From Mantis religiosa (lineage: Eukaryota; Arthropoda; Insecta; Mantodea; Mantidae): a stretch of 64,000 bases of DNA. This document shows, one piece after another, positions 38,888 through 51,586 of this stretch. Both the position numbers and the translations under genes were made by a program. The notes beneath the pieces are model-generated. The model ran no database searches. It was given only the letters and a program-made list of their open reading frames with translations, and was not told the origin of the DNA. Position 1 is the first letter of the stretch; every line of letters starts with the position of its first letter. The stretch spans positions 226,234,349-226,298,348 of the forward strand of contig CM060947.1 in the NCBI GenBank assembly GCA_030765055.1, given 5' to 3'.

Positions 38888-40831
38888 ATTGGAACATTCA
38901 AACCAATAAAAATATCTTAGAGATGATTAACTCTGCAAGAAAAAATAATGTAAGAATATACAAACATCGTGTGCTTTAAGGAGATCTACTTTTACTTTAG
39001 TAAGAATTTGTCTTATCTCTTGCAGTTTAACAGATTGTGAATCATACAAAAGTAATGCGGGTTACGGAGCCTATTTCGAGAAAAGTCAAGATATGCGTTT
39101 TATTGTCTTGAAAATATCTAATTTGTGGCATTGAAAAAGGTAAAGCGTTAGAGACATTTTTAGAGCATCAAAATTTTAAAAAATGTTTGCATGTATTTTT
39201 GAGGCGATTCCTAGAAATCTGTGTCACATTCTTACTCGATCATCTACTTAAATACTTAGTTTTGTGTGTATCGGTTATTTGTTTCAAAGTTAAGCTACTT
39301 AAAGCACACGAGCGTGCGGACATTTCTAATGTCTTTCTTTTGAATTCATATTTCTCAATACGTATATTACCTTTTAAACCTCGACATTAAAACATTTGAG
39401 TGCAATATAATACTTCCCCTTCTTGCTATAAATATAGTAAAGGAACTAAGAAAAATCGCTTTAATGAAAAAGAACAACAGTAGACTATTCTGAATTAAGT
39501 TGTTTAAATCATGGCTGCGTCTAAGAAAGACTATCATATGAGAAACTAATCAAACAAAAATAGTTTCGTAATGCTTACTTACTCACTTTCAAATCTAAAG
39601 TATGAAATGTAAGAATGCTTATAGCCGTAGTTATTACAGTTAAAACGCTGCATTCACCATACCCTCTATTTTAACTATACATCATTTCAACACCACATAC
39701 TGCGCTAACAATATAGCGTACTACAGTTTTCATGTCACAGACTTCACGTCATACTGCGCAGTAGTATTAGCTGGCTCATGCCCATTTGCAACACAAGCAT
39801 TAACTCTCCAAATTGAAATAAACCAAAAGCTATACTGTCCTAAAACAATCCGCAAATTGATCAGGCTTACCAACTGAACAAAATATGCATTTAATCAACT
39901 GAAGATTTCTTCTCCGTTGCCTATAATAATGATGAGGAATTTGTATTCGTGCCCGAATACTTGCTTAGACATTGGCTGAAGCAGTAAATGACGTCTACTT
40001 CCTCCGCGTGCTGTTTACATCGTGACCAAAGACTATTGCTGTAACCATAAGGTCACGTATATTCTTATCATTATTAGTTCTTTGCCCTTGAACATAAATA
40101 ATTGTGTTTGGTTTAGCAACCTTTAGTCATAACCACTATAGATGGGAGAGCTACACTGAAGGGCGATTGGCCAGTTCATGTCACGTGTGCAAAATTCACT
40201 GCCCATAGTTTGAGAGTAATTTAATATCTAATATTTAAATATGTATAGAATGTAGAGGAATTCCTTTTTAAATCCACTGAAGTACTTTTATATAGGTGTT
40301 TTGTTAAGGGAAATATATCAGTTTTTGATACCTATATTGTTACATACAGGGTTGTAAGGGTCTAACAGGAAGGTTTTACTTACAACCCTTTATAGCAACT
40401 GGGAGCGTAGCTATGGGGCCTAGCAAATATAGAAACGTAGAGCTACATAAAATGGGGGCTAGAAGAAACATCTGATTTCAAACCCAAAATTAACAAATGT
40501 ATTCCAAAATGAATAGCATCTCTACAGGGCACTCTCTGGATCTGAAGAGATCTTTAGAAATATTTAAATACATAGTGACATAGTGTAACTATACCTTTAG
40601 TGATGTGTTGGTTATATGGCTGAATCTTGTCAAACTGGCAAGAGATGTTTGGATTGATGCACCCTGCTGACGATCTAACTTCGGGAAGCACCTTTAAAAT
40701 AAACACTTGTGCAAGTTCATGGAGCAATTTCCCAAGTTCATCGAGCATAGAGTCCAGCTTAAAGTCCACCCTAAATCCACACGTGTGCTAACTTAACTAA
40801 GCTTATATAGGGGTCCTAACCAAAATGGTAG
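38888..40831. other. Unassigned DNA
   Basis: About 1.9 kb with no supported gene or element. The segment near 40165 (gattggccagttcatgtcac) weakly resembles 14670 (aattggccggttcacatcag), but the match is too short to name. Confidence 0.4.
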
Positions 40832-41174
40832 TTATTACTCGACACAGCGTTGAGGCGTATCTTCCTTCAACTGACTAGCGCTGCCATCGTCCCTGGTCAG
40901 GTCTTATCTGGTCGATTAGAAGAGTGAAATATTAGTAAGTTGATGTACAGTAAGTTACGAAACACAAATAGAGCTATTGGAAGCTTCGTGTGTCTATATG
41001 TTATGATTTCTCTCGTCTACCGATGTATGACACATTGCTGTCCAGAAGGCATGATTATATCTGAACAGACTATACATAAACTGGACTCACCGTGTATGTG
41101 CGATAAGCTGGGGTAAACATCTCTGTGTTACGATTTTTTTCCGATACGCTTTTTCGCTGTACCATGTAGTACTA
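40832..41174 (+). repeat. ~340-bp dispersed repeat R340, copy 3
   Basis: Single forward copy with the same two edges as copies 1 and 2 (TTATTACTCGA at the left, CCATGTAGTA at the right). Here it stands alone, without an inverted partner. Confidence 0.85.
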
Positions 41175-41616
41175 GCCAAATCATCAGTTCCCACGTTAGA
41201 TATCATTTTCCGCCCAAATATTGAATCATCTTGTGCAATCATTGTTTACATCATTGAGAACGTATTGAGACCTGTCACGAGCCACCTGTGCAGTATTTCC
41301 CTTGATCAGCAGGATGTATGATTCACCAGTCTAAAGTACATGTTTTGCCAGTCAGCAAAAGCTTAACCATCAACAAGCTTAACCAAACTCAAGGCACAGA
41401 AAATGAATGTTAAATAACAATGATTATTGTAACTTCTACCTCTTGCTCAGCCTATATACTCAACTATATATAACTGTTTTTGAAAAGTAACCGATCATCT
41501 TATAAACACCATTTACTAGATGTTTTAGCTCAAAAATATGGTTTAGGTTAGGTTCTAACAAAATTTTCATTTATCACAAAAAGATTATTCAAGAGAAAGC
41601 ATGTTAAACGAAAATG

Positions 41617-42232
41617 GAAGTGAATAAAATTGTATACACTTACAAATAAATAAACCATATGAATTAAAAGCAAAGAAGCTATCTCATTTAATGATAGTAG
41701 AAAACGAATTATAGCATAAGCCTTACACAATAGTTGGGCTAAGGTTTACCTCTGTACTGCCAAGGTGATGGAACTGAATAAAATTGCATACACTTACAAA
41801 TAAATAAACCATATGAATTAAAAGTAAAGAAGCTATCTCATTTAATGATAGTAGTAAACGAATTATAGCATAAGCCTTACACAATAGTTGGGCTAAGGTT
41901 TACCTCTGTACTGCCAAGGTGATGGAACTGAATAAAATTGCATACACTTACAAATAAATAAACCATATGAATTAAAAGCAAAGAAGCTATCTCATTTAAT
42001 GATAGTAGTAAACGAATTATAGCATAAGCCTTACACAATAGTTGGGCTAAGGTTTACCTCTGTACTGCCAAGGTGATGGAACTGAATAAAATTGCATACA
42101 CTTACAAATAAATAAACCATATGAATTAAAAGCAAAGAAGCTATCTCATTTAATGATAGTAGTAAACGAATTATAGCATAAGCCTTACACAATAGTTGGG
42201 CTAAGGTTTACCTATGTACTGCCAAGGTTTAG
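41617..42232. repeat. 154-bp tandem repeat, 4 units
   Basis: Unit starts at 41617, 41771, 41925 and 42079, an exact 154-bp period. Units are almost identical and each contains gaataaaattgcatacactt, ctatctcatttaatgatagt and ttgggctaaggtttacctct. The first unit differs most (ttgtatac, no gcc at the start). No coding frame runs through. It may be a small satellite or a local tandem duplication. Confidence 0.95.
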
Positions 42233-42353
42233 CAGCACTTTTTTTTATTTATTTTTTATTTTTTATGAAGTGCTGTAGTACTCGTAGAATAAATTTGCTG
42301 ATATAGTTGCATTTTTAAATATGTGTTGTTACTGTAAGCATTTTACCTACATG

Positions 42354-42597
42354 CGCGCCTCGGTAGCGTAGATGGTAGAGTGTCTGCCTCACGTTCAAGA
42401 GGTCCCGAGTTCGAATCTCGGTCAGGGTGAGTTACCTGGATAAGGTATTTTCCGGGATTTTCCCTTATCCTGATAGACGAATGTCGGGTAACTCTAAGCT
42501 CCATGGCCCCTGGACACATTTGAGCATCATTTCACCCATTTCATTCACCGTCCGATATGACTTAACGCTGGAGGACGTAAATTGCAAAAACAAAAAA
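42354..42597 (+). mobile_element. tRNA-derived SINE, family A, copy 6
   Basis: Full-length forward copy from gcgcctcggtagcgtagatg through B box ccgagttcgaatctcggtca to ctggaggacgtaaattgcaa and an A-rich tail. Best copy in the window for reading the family structure in the sense direction. Confidence 0.93.
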
Positions 42598-44940
42598 TGC
42601 CCACACAGTGTGGTCCTGAAAACACCGACCACAGACACTGCATATACATGCCCCATGCAGTGTGAATTCTAGGATTGGACTCTCTTGGCCTACAACGGGA
42701 GGTTTACTTACACGTTCCTCCCTGAACAAATTTCATCCCTTTATACCAACTGTAATCCCGCCGATGTTGGCTCACCAATCATGGGTGTTACATCTCACCC
42801 GGGGCGGGTCAAATCAGAGCTCAGAATTAATTTTGAAAAAGGTAAAAGGTGCTCCTTCGATGATTTTCCGTGACGCATAGCAAGCTTTCGTTTCCATTGG
42901 ATGCGCTCACTGTTATCAGTGAAATACAAGTGCTATTGGACGCGTTCTTCAGTTACGGCTCATGTTGATTTTTGATTAGCGGGCCATTCATTTGTTTCTC
43001 GATCATTCTAATATTAATATTGTCACAACCCAGTAGTTGAATGGGGTGACTTGGGGTGCATAGCGGGTATCAGGTGGCAGAGATAAGACTTACAAATAAT
43101 CCATAAACCCTCTTTACCCTACACCGTGGATAGCGAATACCACAAGCTCTGGTAATTTCAGATGAAACCAACAATACTTGATATGCTTTAATAATATGTA
43201 AGTCTAAAGGTTAAGCTCAACGGCTCAAGTTTAATCAACTATTAAAGTCTTCTACCCATCGCGGCTTACCTTTTAGTACCTCATGGTCGTGTCGCTGTAT
43301 AAAGAGTAATGGCGCAAAATTTCGTCCAAACAACGTGTTCCTGCAAGAATTACTAACTGACCAACAATAACAAATAAATAAAAATTGCAGCTATAAATAT
43401 TCTCACTGGAGTTAGAGAGAGAGTCGATCACTGAACCGGGAATTCTCCCCAGAGATGGTATGTCAGCAAAACCTCACAACGGTACACAAGTGTACTCGAA
43501 TTTTCCATAGCGCCACGTGACGTCCAATGGTTATAAGTAGGCTGAGGATTTCGTAAGCACTAACGCCAGAACGAACGGATTTTAGGTTGAGCTGCAACTG
43601 GAGTGTAGATAGTGGCGTCAGAGCTTCCACCCCTACTCCCACTCCCTGAACAGTCTGTGCGCATATATGTACATTGCATCTTGTTCTGTTCTCTTCAGGG
43701 GTGGAATTGAAGTCATATATTGTGGCTTTGCATCTATTACATGTAGCCACGTATAACGCAGTTTTTCACTATATAAGGGATGTCTTACTACAAATCGTAA
43801 AAGATTCACCTTCAGTAACTTCAAGATGTGCATGGTGATTCACTGCAATAGGTGCCTGCACAGGAGCAAATAGCAAAAATGTGCATCTTATGGAGAATTG
43901 CATCGCTAAAGATACAAGCGATAAGCACTGTTGAAAATACATAACACGCACACTAAAATATATAAATGAATTCTTTATTAAAAATGTAATCGTGCTCATA
44001 TTATACCAAAATTCAATTCTAAGTATTGTCAAGTTAAAATAAATATTGAAAGAATATTTCCGTGTGGTATACATTCTTTGTAACCTATATATTGCGTAAG
44101 ATAACAGGAAATATGTAAACATGAGACAGCATATGTTTCTTACCCGATAGCATTGCCAGGCTGTAGTTGTTCATTCACCCGAATGTATGTTTGCAGCGGT
44201 CAGCTGATCGTGACCCCCTCCTTACCTGTATTTCTCATCCGTGATTGTTTACATTTTGTGTGACGCATCTAATACTTTGTGTGTACACAACCTGAAGCAA
44301 ACTACTTGCCATATCCGCAGCCTAGCTATAAGAAGTAATGATTTACGATTCTAAGTCCACTACCATAAGAAATAAAACCACGAGTATGCTGATGTCATGA
44401 AAGTCTGTCCACAAAACGACGAGTTAAGAATTTCCTGTTATTTTCCCAATTGTTAGGTTCGTAAGCTAGGGGAGGTTACAGGAATATAATTTTACCAGAA
44501 AATACAATAATCTTAGGCTCCGAATTCAAATGTCTAAAGTGGATTAACATTTACTAACTCACCAGGCGTTTTATCGTGCTGCTCAAAAGGTTACCCTGGC
44601 TTTATCTCTGCTAGTACAAACCCCTCAGTTAGTGCACTGATTATTTTCGGAAGAGTGAGGGGGGGGGGACTGGCGCGCTACTTGTACCATTGCTGTGCAC
44701 CAATGAATGCATGCTTCATCCAATGGAATGCTCAGGAATCACAAATAACAGATAGATGTTATGTCTACTTGAATAATCAGTGTCGTATCTGAGAGGTTTG
44801 TATTAACAAAGATAAAGCCATAGCAACCTTTCGAGCAGCACCAAAATATGTGACAATGCTGTCTCTTTGTCACTGGCTTGTGCTGCGCTTTCGTTCTCTT
44901 GTGTTGCTTCTAGGCGCTGTCGTGCTTAAAAGAAAACTTA
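42598..44940. other. Unassigned DNA
   Basis: Minus-strand frames at 43463..43750 and 43633..43833 have no recognised domain. I see nothing else I can support. Confidence 0.45.
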
Positions 44941-44943
44941 CGA

Positions 44944-46226
44944 CGGCGAGTCAAATGAAAACATTCAATGCTTTTTTAATATTATTTATTGTGCAGAAGT
45001 GGTACAAAGCTGTATAAATTTTCAACATAATCTCCCCCACGCTCAATGCAGGTCCTCCAGCGCTTACAGAGGGCATAAATTCCTTTAGAAAAGAAATTCT
45101 TTTGGTTGTCCGCGCAACCACTCATGCACCGTTGGCATGCCTCTTCATCAGAATGAAACATCTTTTGTCCCATTGCGTCTTTCAGTGGTCCAAACATATG
45201 GAAATCACTTGGGGCAAGGTCTGGTCAGTATAGTGCATGAGAAAGACACTCATAATGCAAGTCTGTTTGTTGCAACTGTTGTACGGGCAGTGTGGGGCCT
45301 TGCATTGTCATGTTGCAAAAGGACACCTGCTGACAGCAATCTACGCCGCTTTGATTTGATTGCAGGCCGCAGGTGATTTTTTAGGAGGTCTGTGTATGAT
45401 GAACTGGTGACAGTGGTCCCTCTAGGTATGCAATGCTCCAAAATGACGCCTTTTTCGTCCCAAAAGAGACTCAGTATAACCTTCCTTGCTGATGATTCTG
45501 TTCGAAACTTCTTTGGTTTTGGAGATGAGGGATGGCGCCATTCCCTGCTCGCTCTCTTCGTTTCCGGTTGGTGGAAGTGAATCCAGGTTTTGTCCCCAGT
45601 AACGATTCTTGCCAGGAAGCCATCACCTTTCCGTTCAAGCGCCGAAGTCCTTCAGAAGCATCAACACGTCGTTCTCTCATTTCAGGAGTCAGCTACCGAG
45701 GCACCCATCTTGCAAGCACATCATGCACAATGTGGTATGCTGACCCATGACTTATCTGTAAACATGCTGCAATGGCATTCAGTGTCATTCGGCGGTTTTC
45801 CTTCACTATGGCTTCAACTGCTGCAATGTTTTGTGGAGTCACAACTCGTTGTGCCTGACCTGGACATGGAGCATCTTCCACTGAAATCACACCATTTGCG
45901 AACTTCCTACTCTATTCGTAAACTTGCTGATGTGATAAATATGCATCACCGTACTGAACCTTCATTCCTCGAAGAATTTCTATAGGTTTCACACCTTCAC
46001 TACGCAAACACCAAATAACAGAACGCTGGTCTTCCCTGGTGTAAGTCGCAAGTGGAACGGCAATCTTTATAGTGATACTGAGACGCTATGTGTGCATCTG
46101 CACTATACTGCCACCTACATGCCATTCTGCACGCTGTTTGTAGCACGCTTACCAACTTACAGGATAACGGCGCGAAATTTCGATTTGTTATTACAAATTT
46201 AAGGTTTTAATTTGACTCACCCTGGT
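44944..46226 (-). mobile_element. Nearly full-length mariner (M5) with TIRs
   Basis: Terminal inverted repeats GGCGAGTCAAATGAAAAC (left) and the reverse of ttttaatttgactcaccctgg (right) bound a 1.28-kb element. The transposase reads on the minus strand with frameshifts: YTREDQRSVIWCLRSEGVKP, VIVKENRRMTLNAIAACLQI (HTH, 45693..45890), LARWVPR, LTPEMRERRVDASE, then NMTMQGPT (second catalytic block, decayed), PDLAPSDFHMFGPLKDAMGQ (third block) and RWRTCIERGGDYVENLY at the C terminus (44982..45197). The termini and length are intact, but the ORF is broken in several places. Confidence 0.88.
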
Positions 46227-46479
46227 ACATGATTGGAAATAGAAGGTTTGCTCCAGTTTGGATGTGTACCAAGACTGTGGCCCCTTTTCATTGGCCCGAA
46301 ATGCATTTGTCGTGGCAGAGCCACGTCCATATAAACAGTATAACATTATATACATTGCTTTATCCGTCTTCCTTTTCCTGTTTTTTCAAGACAAAAGAAT
46401 ATCTTACCTAATTTTCTTCTCTTTCTGAGAGAAGAAATGGTATTTTGCAGCTTCTTATAGATACCGTCACAAAAGTTAG

Positions 46480-47290
46480 GTTTTTTTTAAGAAATACGAT
46501 TATTTGAAATATGTTCTGACAAGCAATTACCTAATTCTGAAAGTACAGACCATTGGATTCTATGATCTTGAGCCATCGTTTAGCGACGTTTATTATCCCA
46601 AGTCTCAGGTATTTGCTGCGAAGAATTCGCAGCATCGCTTCAAAGTTGTCAAAATTTCTTCCACGCAGGAAATCGGCTATGGTTCGAAAAAGAATATAAT
46701 CTCATGGTGCGATATCAGGTCTGTATGCTGGGTGTCGTAGCTGTTCGATTCTTCCCAGTTCCTGAATATTTTCCATGGTTGTTCTTGATTGTTCCGTCTC
46801 AAAAGTTTATGAAGTTGTTCCAGTTGTTGAGAATAAAGATCCGCACCAGTCGCCCCCCTGGAACAAATTCCCAGTGAATCACACCTTCAAAATTCCACTA
46901 GACACACAACATTACTTTGGAATCTAGCTATTTTTTTCTTTTCTTTTAACGATGACTCCTGCAGGTTGGCGGTGATCAAGACACTATTTAGAGGCGTCAA
47001 GATTTCCATAATATCGTCATTGTTTATTACAAGTGACTATTCTCCTGACTAATCTATCATTCATGGAATTATGTATAAGATGACAGATATCCAGTCTACG
47101 TTCAGCTTGCTGAGATGTCATTTCATGAGGTAAAGATCTGCAGCTTCGTATTATTTTCCAGTTGTCTTAATGTGGCGATGCGTGGCATCTTTAGATGCAC
47201 CAAGTTCTTCTGAAAGCCTGCGTGTACCTTTATGGGGATTTTCTCGCAAAACTTTTCCTTCCATTCCTTTCGTGAAACTATTATGATATA
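46480..47290 (-). pseudogene. Degenerate mariner transposase (M6)
   Basis: Minus strand, across frames: MEGKVLRENPHKGTRRLSEE, MTSQQAERRLDICHLI, MNDRLVRRIVTCNK (first Asp block lost), WNFEGVIHWEFVPGG, and IQWSVLSELGN. Order and wording match relic M1 (8100..9290), so both come from one mariner subfamily. Heavily decayed. Confidence 0.65.
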
Positions 47291-47299
47291 CTGCTTTAA

Positions 47300-48839
47300 C
47301 TAGCATCTACCTAAAAATATAACTATCGTGACTTTCTGGTGAACCTCCTGGTTCTTCTCATACAATCAGGTAATCAGTGATGATTTCGTGATCGTGTCAA
47401 ACTATGTTTCGGCAAATTATACGGATATCAGATGAGCAAACATTTATTTCACTAAGGAATTTTTATGGCCATTGGAGATACTACTGGATTAATTGCCTGA
47501 ATGTTTTGCATTATTAGTAAATCTAAGCTGAAGAAGAATTTTTATATTTTTATATTGGAGAACCTGCTTACATATCTCCGGAATTTTTTAACTAAGTGTC
47601 ACGTCTTATCACGCAACGCATTTTAATTGTTAAGGCTATTTTTATTGTGGTGACATTGCCTTTTATTTTCAGTGTCCAATACATTCTTTGGTTTTTAATT
47701 CATAGTTAAGTCACATAATATATACACATTCACGGAGCTGAGTGCATACCAAAGCACTCACTAAATTCTTTCACTGCGTGTACCCTAAAATTATGGCCTG
47801 ATACAAGATTTGGTTCAGTGGGTTTATATATATCCCTTGAACTGCGGTTTGAATCCTGGTGTGTCCTTAATGTGGTGTAAGGAACGATAGGAGCGAAATT
47901 AAAAGAGTGAAAACATATTCTGGAAGTTGTGTTTTAATGTCCCTCGTCGCGGCTGTCTCCCTCCTTCGGGAGCTTGTACTCTGAGACGGTGTGGACTGGT
48001 CGGTGCGTTTCAGTAGTTATCTGTGAGTTTTGATGATGATACCTGTGGGCTGGCTTGGGTTGAACACTCAGGTTCGAAGCCCGTACTCGGTGTCTCTTTT
48101 GGCCCGGTTTACTGCCTCCCTTGTATGGTTTTTACCCTGGTTAGAGTTCCTCAGCATCTTTGCTTTTGGTTAGGAACACAGAGCTCAGGTCGAGGAGGTA
48201 GGAGAGCGTAATAAATCTGACACTAATCTCGCTATTGTACTTCGATTGTATTTTCAAACATCACTTGCATATGTTTCTGGAAAGTTGATCTAACGTTTGC
48301 CGAAATGTTCACGAAATTTAAAATTGAACTGGTTATTTAGTGGCTCGTCGGAACTTCTTAAACACAATACTTTTCTGTTTTGTTTTTTTTTCGTTATATC
48401 GCTTAATTGACAATGGAATTACTCTACGGCATGCGGACTTTTTGGGGAGCTTACTTATTTTACGAGAAGACAGCTGAATAACTGAATAACTGCCCTTACT
48501 ACTGAAGAAAGACTGCCTTTACGATCTTTCAAAACTTACTTGTGTAGTATATTGACTCCGAGCTTAGGTTCAATGTCCTTTATCCTGGCTATTTTCTCCC
48601 GCTTTTGAAAGTGTCATTTAACATGATATCATTTTAAATTATCTTTATTGATCTTACTGCTAAATCATATTATTAAATACCATGAAACACGGGTTCTTCC
48701 CTGACTATGCGGTTCTTTTACTGCAGTTCCACAGAGTCACGTTCGCTAAACACATCACAATTAGACAATAGATGTTTACCCCTTACCGAAATACAAAGGA
48801 CTTTCTTACCAAATGTTGTAAACATTTTTACATGTTAAA
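47300..48839. other. Unassigned DNA
   Basis: A moderately GC-rich patch at 47935..48200 may be retroelement UTR, but I cannot name it. No gene is supported. Confidence 0.4.
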
Positions 48840-49200
48840 TAGGACCTGAAACTTTCCTGGCGACGAATATGCTCAATTTCGTCTCGGGCTGCAAGCCAAG
48901 TGAAAAGACGATTAGAAATCGACGTTTCGGTAGTGTGCATCTCAACCATCATCAGGGTATTTAATAAATGTTATAACCACAAATGAAACACTGGATATAA
49001 CACAAGTATAAACAAAGACAAAACACTATCAAAATTCGCATTACTGAAGAAAAGGCTGTTTTCAGTAAATTAAATGCCAGGCCAGGAGATGGGTGAGTAT
49101 AGAAAATTGTGTCAAAGAAACATAACTATTTAATTTGATTATCAAGCTGTATTGATATTTGCTTCTTAAATAGACGGATTTCCATTTTTAAGGCCGGTTT
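48840..49200 (-). mobile_element. Penelope-like 3' end fragment
   Basis: Named from the hammerhead-like core at 48921..48955 on the minus strand and its surroundings, which have no coding frame and end in an AT-rich stretch. The GC-richer DNA to the right (49190..49660, with 'ggcgccaccccggctt' and an uncharacterised 107-codon frame) may belong to the same or another retroelement. This is inference from one short motif plus context. Confidence 0.4.
48921..48955 (-). ncRNA. Hammerhead-ribozyme-like core
   Basis: The minus strand reads CTGATGA, spacer T, GGT ... ACC (stem II closed by 3 bp), GAAAC, GTC, for 35 nt in total. The boxes and spacing equal those in the foldback element at 20240..20578. 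Stem I pairing is weak here, so this copy may be inactive. Confidence 0.5.
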
Positions 49201-50107
49201 CCAAGAGGAGCTGAACTGAAATCCACACACGTGCTCACATCCTGGGCGCCACCCCGGCTTAGGTGAGAGTCCTGGCCTGGACCTGGTTCACCTCAGGGTC
49301 TCACCTCCCAATGTATAGACAGATGGACCCAATTGCCTTCAATGGCCCCTCACGCAATGGCCCCTCCCCGGGACTGGCCTTTATCAGCGGATACGAACAC
49401 AGTCCTACATGATAACCAGCAGCTGGGGGTTACGCGTTACCCAGTCAACCCTGCGTTCCCATTGCGCCAACCCGCACTAGGTTATCCGTCAGACGTGTGT
49501 CCAGGGAGGTTACGGTCAAACACAGAAGTGGACCATGGTTTTGGGCGTTTGAAAGAACGCTCTCACCTCCCAAAGGAACCGAAATCGAGATATTTGGCTC
49601 GCGACCCCTTGATCCTTCCCGTACCTACCGCAGTCTTAGGCCTATTCAGATATTAGGATCCAAGGAAAACATGTAGAGACACATTTCAAATAAGGTTAAA
49701 CCTAATGGACGGTTGCCTCTAAATTGTATATTATATTTTAGAAATACTACGAATGCAACTAACATCTAGAGACGTGAAATATCTGATGAGAAACAACTAA
49801 TGACGTTTTCTCTCTCTCTCTCTGAATTGTAGGAATATCTAAATTTCGTTTTCTGATCGGTCTTTATAATGAACAGATCCACATTTCTTCGGCTTCACCT
49901 ATCAGAGAGGACAGGACAAAGAAAAATTTTCCGAATAAGTCTCAAAATGAATCCATAACTTAAGTGTTAAGAACAATACTGGTGTACAGAGAATATCATT
50001 AAATATTGCTTTTCAACGAGTATAATCCTGGTATTTTTGTGATCTGTTCTAGTTGGAGTTTGGATCCCTTGAGAGGCGAGAGGAAAGTGTGTGCATAGTG
50101 CGAGAAG
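49201..50107. other. Upstream region of the catalase-like gene, no clear promoter
   Basis: The left part (to about 49660) is GC-richer with a 107-codon frame of no recognised domain. A TATA-like tataat at 50021 lies 87 bp before the ATG, but no convincing initiator was found. A (TC)n run lies near 49810. Confidence 0.35.
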
Positions 50108-50215
50108 ATGGTGAAATATTGGATATTTTTTATTGTGGTTGGCCTATCCCAGATAGTAGCTTCCAAAAATGACGCTGCATCCCAACAACTACCACAATTT
50201 GCCGAGAAACATAAC
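50108..50215 (+). CDS. Secreted catalase-like protein, exon 1 (signal peptide)
   Basis: 36 codons starting at an ATG and ending at a consensus donor (AAC|gtaagt). The translation begins MVKYWIFFIVVGLSQIVA: a charged start and a hydrophobic core with a likely cleavage after IVA, so the product should enter the secretory pathway. The rest (SKNDAASQQLPQFAEKHN) resembles the polar leader before the catalase core. Splicing to exon 2 is phase 0 and keeps the frame. Typical animal catalases are peroxisomal and lack a signal peptide. Linkage to exon 2, 7.5 kb away, is inference from phase and content, and a transcript would settle it. Confidence 0.75.
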
Positions 50216-51119
50216 GTAAGTACTTACTATTTGAAATTAACACATATTTGAGAGCGGGATATAAAAAAGAGCTGACTGGGTTCCATTTCCTAGACCTTCC
50301 TCTCATTCTTCTATATGCACCACTCTTACATAATCTCATTGTCTACCTATTTATTTTTTAATCCAATTAGACCTTCATTGCTTATTTACATACGTTGTTG
50401 TGCATATAAGAAGATTAACGGAGGCTAAAGCAATAGCGGGTGTCTGATTTAATACTCCATATTACTTATATGATATTTAAAAAGGGAATAGCTGCTTAAC
50501 ACTTAAAAAGTGTACTGGAATTATTTGAAAATTGTAGCCAAGAACAAAGACTGTCTCAAAATTGTATTACAACATTCGGGATCAGGGAGTAATAACATTA
50601 GAATCCGTTTAGTTTAAGTTGTCAGAAAGAGAGAGCAATAGTGGCAGGATGGCCTCAGCTACCTCCCATTCATTACAATGGAAAATGCCAAAACCTCTTC
50701 TTGTTGCCAGTTTTCTTCCACCACTGCTACCTAAAGTCTATCTAGTCAACACGAGTGCAGTTGGTCTCAAAGGAAATCGACCCTACCACCTACTAATGAC
50801 CATCATAAATCTCCACACTTCAGAAATGGAACACTGTCGTTGAGGACCAATAGCAACCCTGATTTTCTGAAAATGACAGTCACATGTTTACTCCACGTGG
50901 AGTCTCAGTTGCCAAAGTTCCAACTTCAAGTTGATCTGTTTCATTACGTGCAGAAATTCGTTGTGTGTCACGATGTGGAGACCGTGGGAGGGAAATGAGT
51001 AATAGATAACTTCCAGTCAAGTCAAAATATTCAAAGTGAAGACAATAGTGTGAATGAGTTGGAAAGTGTTGCTGTGCCAAGTTAAGTTACTGGAGAAGCC
51101 TCAAAAAACAAAGTTATAA

Positions 51120-51507
51120 TGAGAACTCTTTCTAAGAAAATTCAAGCACTTGTTTTGAACACCTATAAATACGTGCTGAAAAATAATCTTGGTAAGGAAT
51201 CATGCAATGAACCTCATAAATTCTGGGTGTTCACAGAAATACAGTAAGAAAAATCGTGACGAAAGGAATACCAAAGACGCCGATCAAGTGTGAAAACAAA
51301 GGGAAACATTTCTCTAACGTTTCGATAATTTCACATGCAATTTGATTCGTCGAGAAATTCATAGCTTCTATGCAAAAGGGAGAGCGCCCACCTTAGGTGT
51401 ATTGGTTGCACATTTGCAAGAAATTTGTGATTTTCCTTATGGGCACTGCACTTTGCGCGGCCTCCTACAGGGGCTGGGTTTCAAATACCATACTTTGAAT
51501 ATGATAA

Positions 51508-51509
<2 letters not shown>
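51120..51509 (+). pseudogene. IS630-Tc1-mariner-like transposase N-terminal relic
   Basis: The + strand reads NFDNFTCNLIRREIHSFYAK, then GRAPTLGVLVAHLQEICDFP and YGHCTLRGLLQGLGFKY. This is the second helix-turn-helix of DDE_3-type insect transposases (V.R.VH.FY....PTL..L...L.E...F......TL.R.L..LGF.Y). Upstream codons from 51120 (MRTLSKKIQALVLNTYKYVL) fit the first domain. Everything after 'GFKYH' is replaced by a (GT)n tract, and the DDE catalytic domain is not seen. Confidence 0.6.

Positions 51510-51585
<76 letters not shown>
51510..51585. repeat. (GT)n microsatellite
   Basis: 38 uninterrupted TG units, directly abutting the end of the transposase relic. Confidence 0.98.

Positions 51586-51586
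<1 letters not shown>

Noticed and set aside
41545..41562. Telomere-like TTAGG units
   Set aside because: Only two units of ttaggttagg type occur. Too short to mean an interstitial telomere.
45137..45985. Plus-strand frames over 45.1-46.0 kb as genes
   Set aside because: They are shadows of the minus-strand mariner M5.
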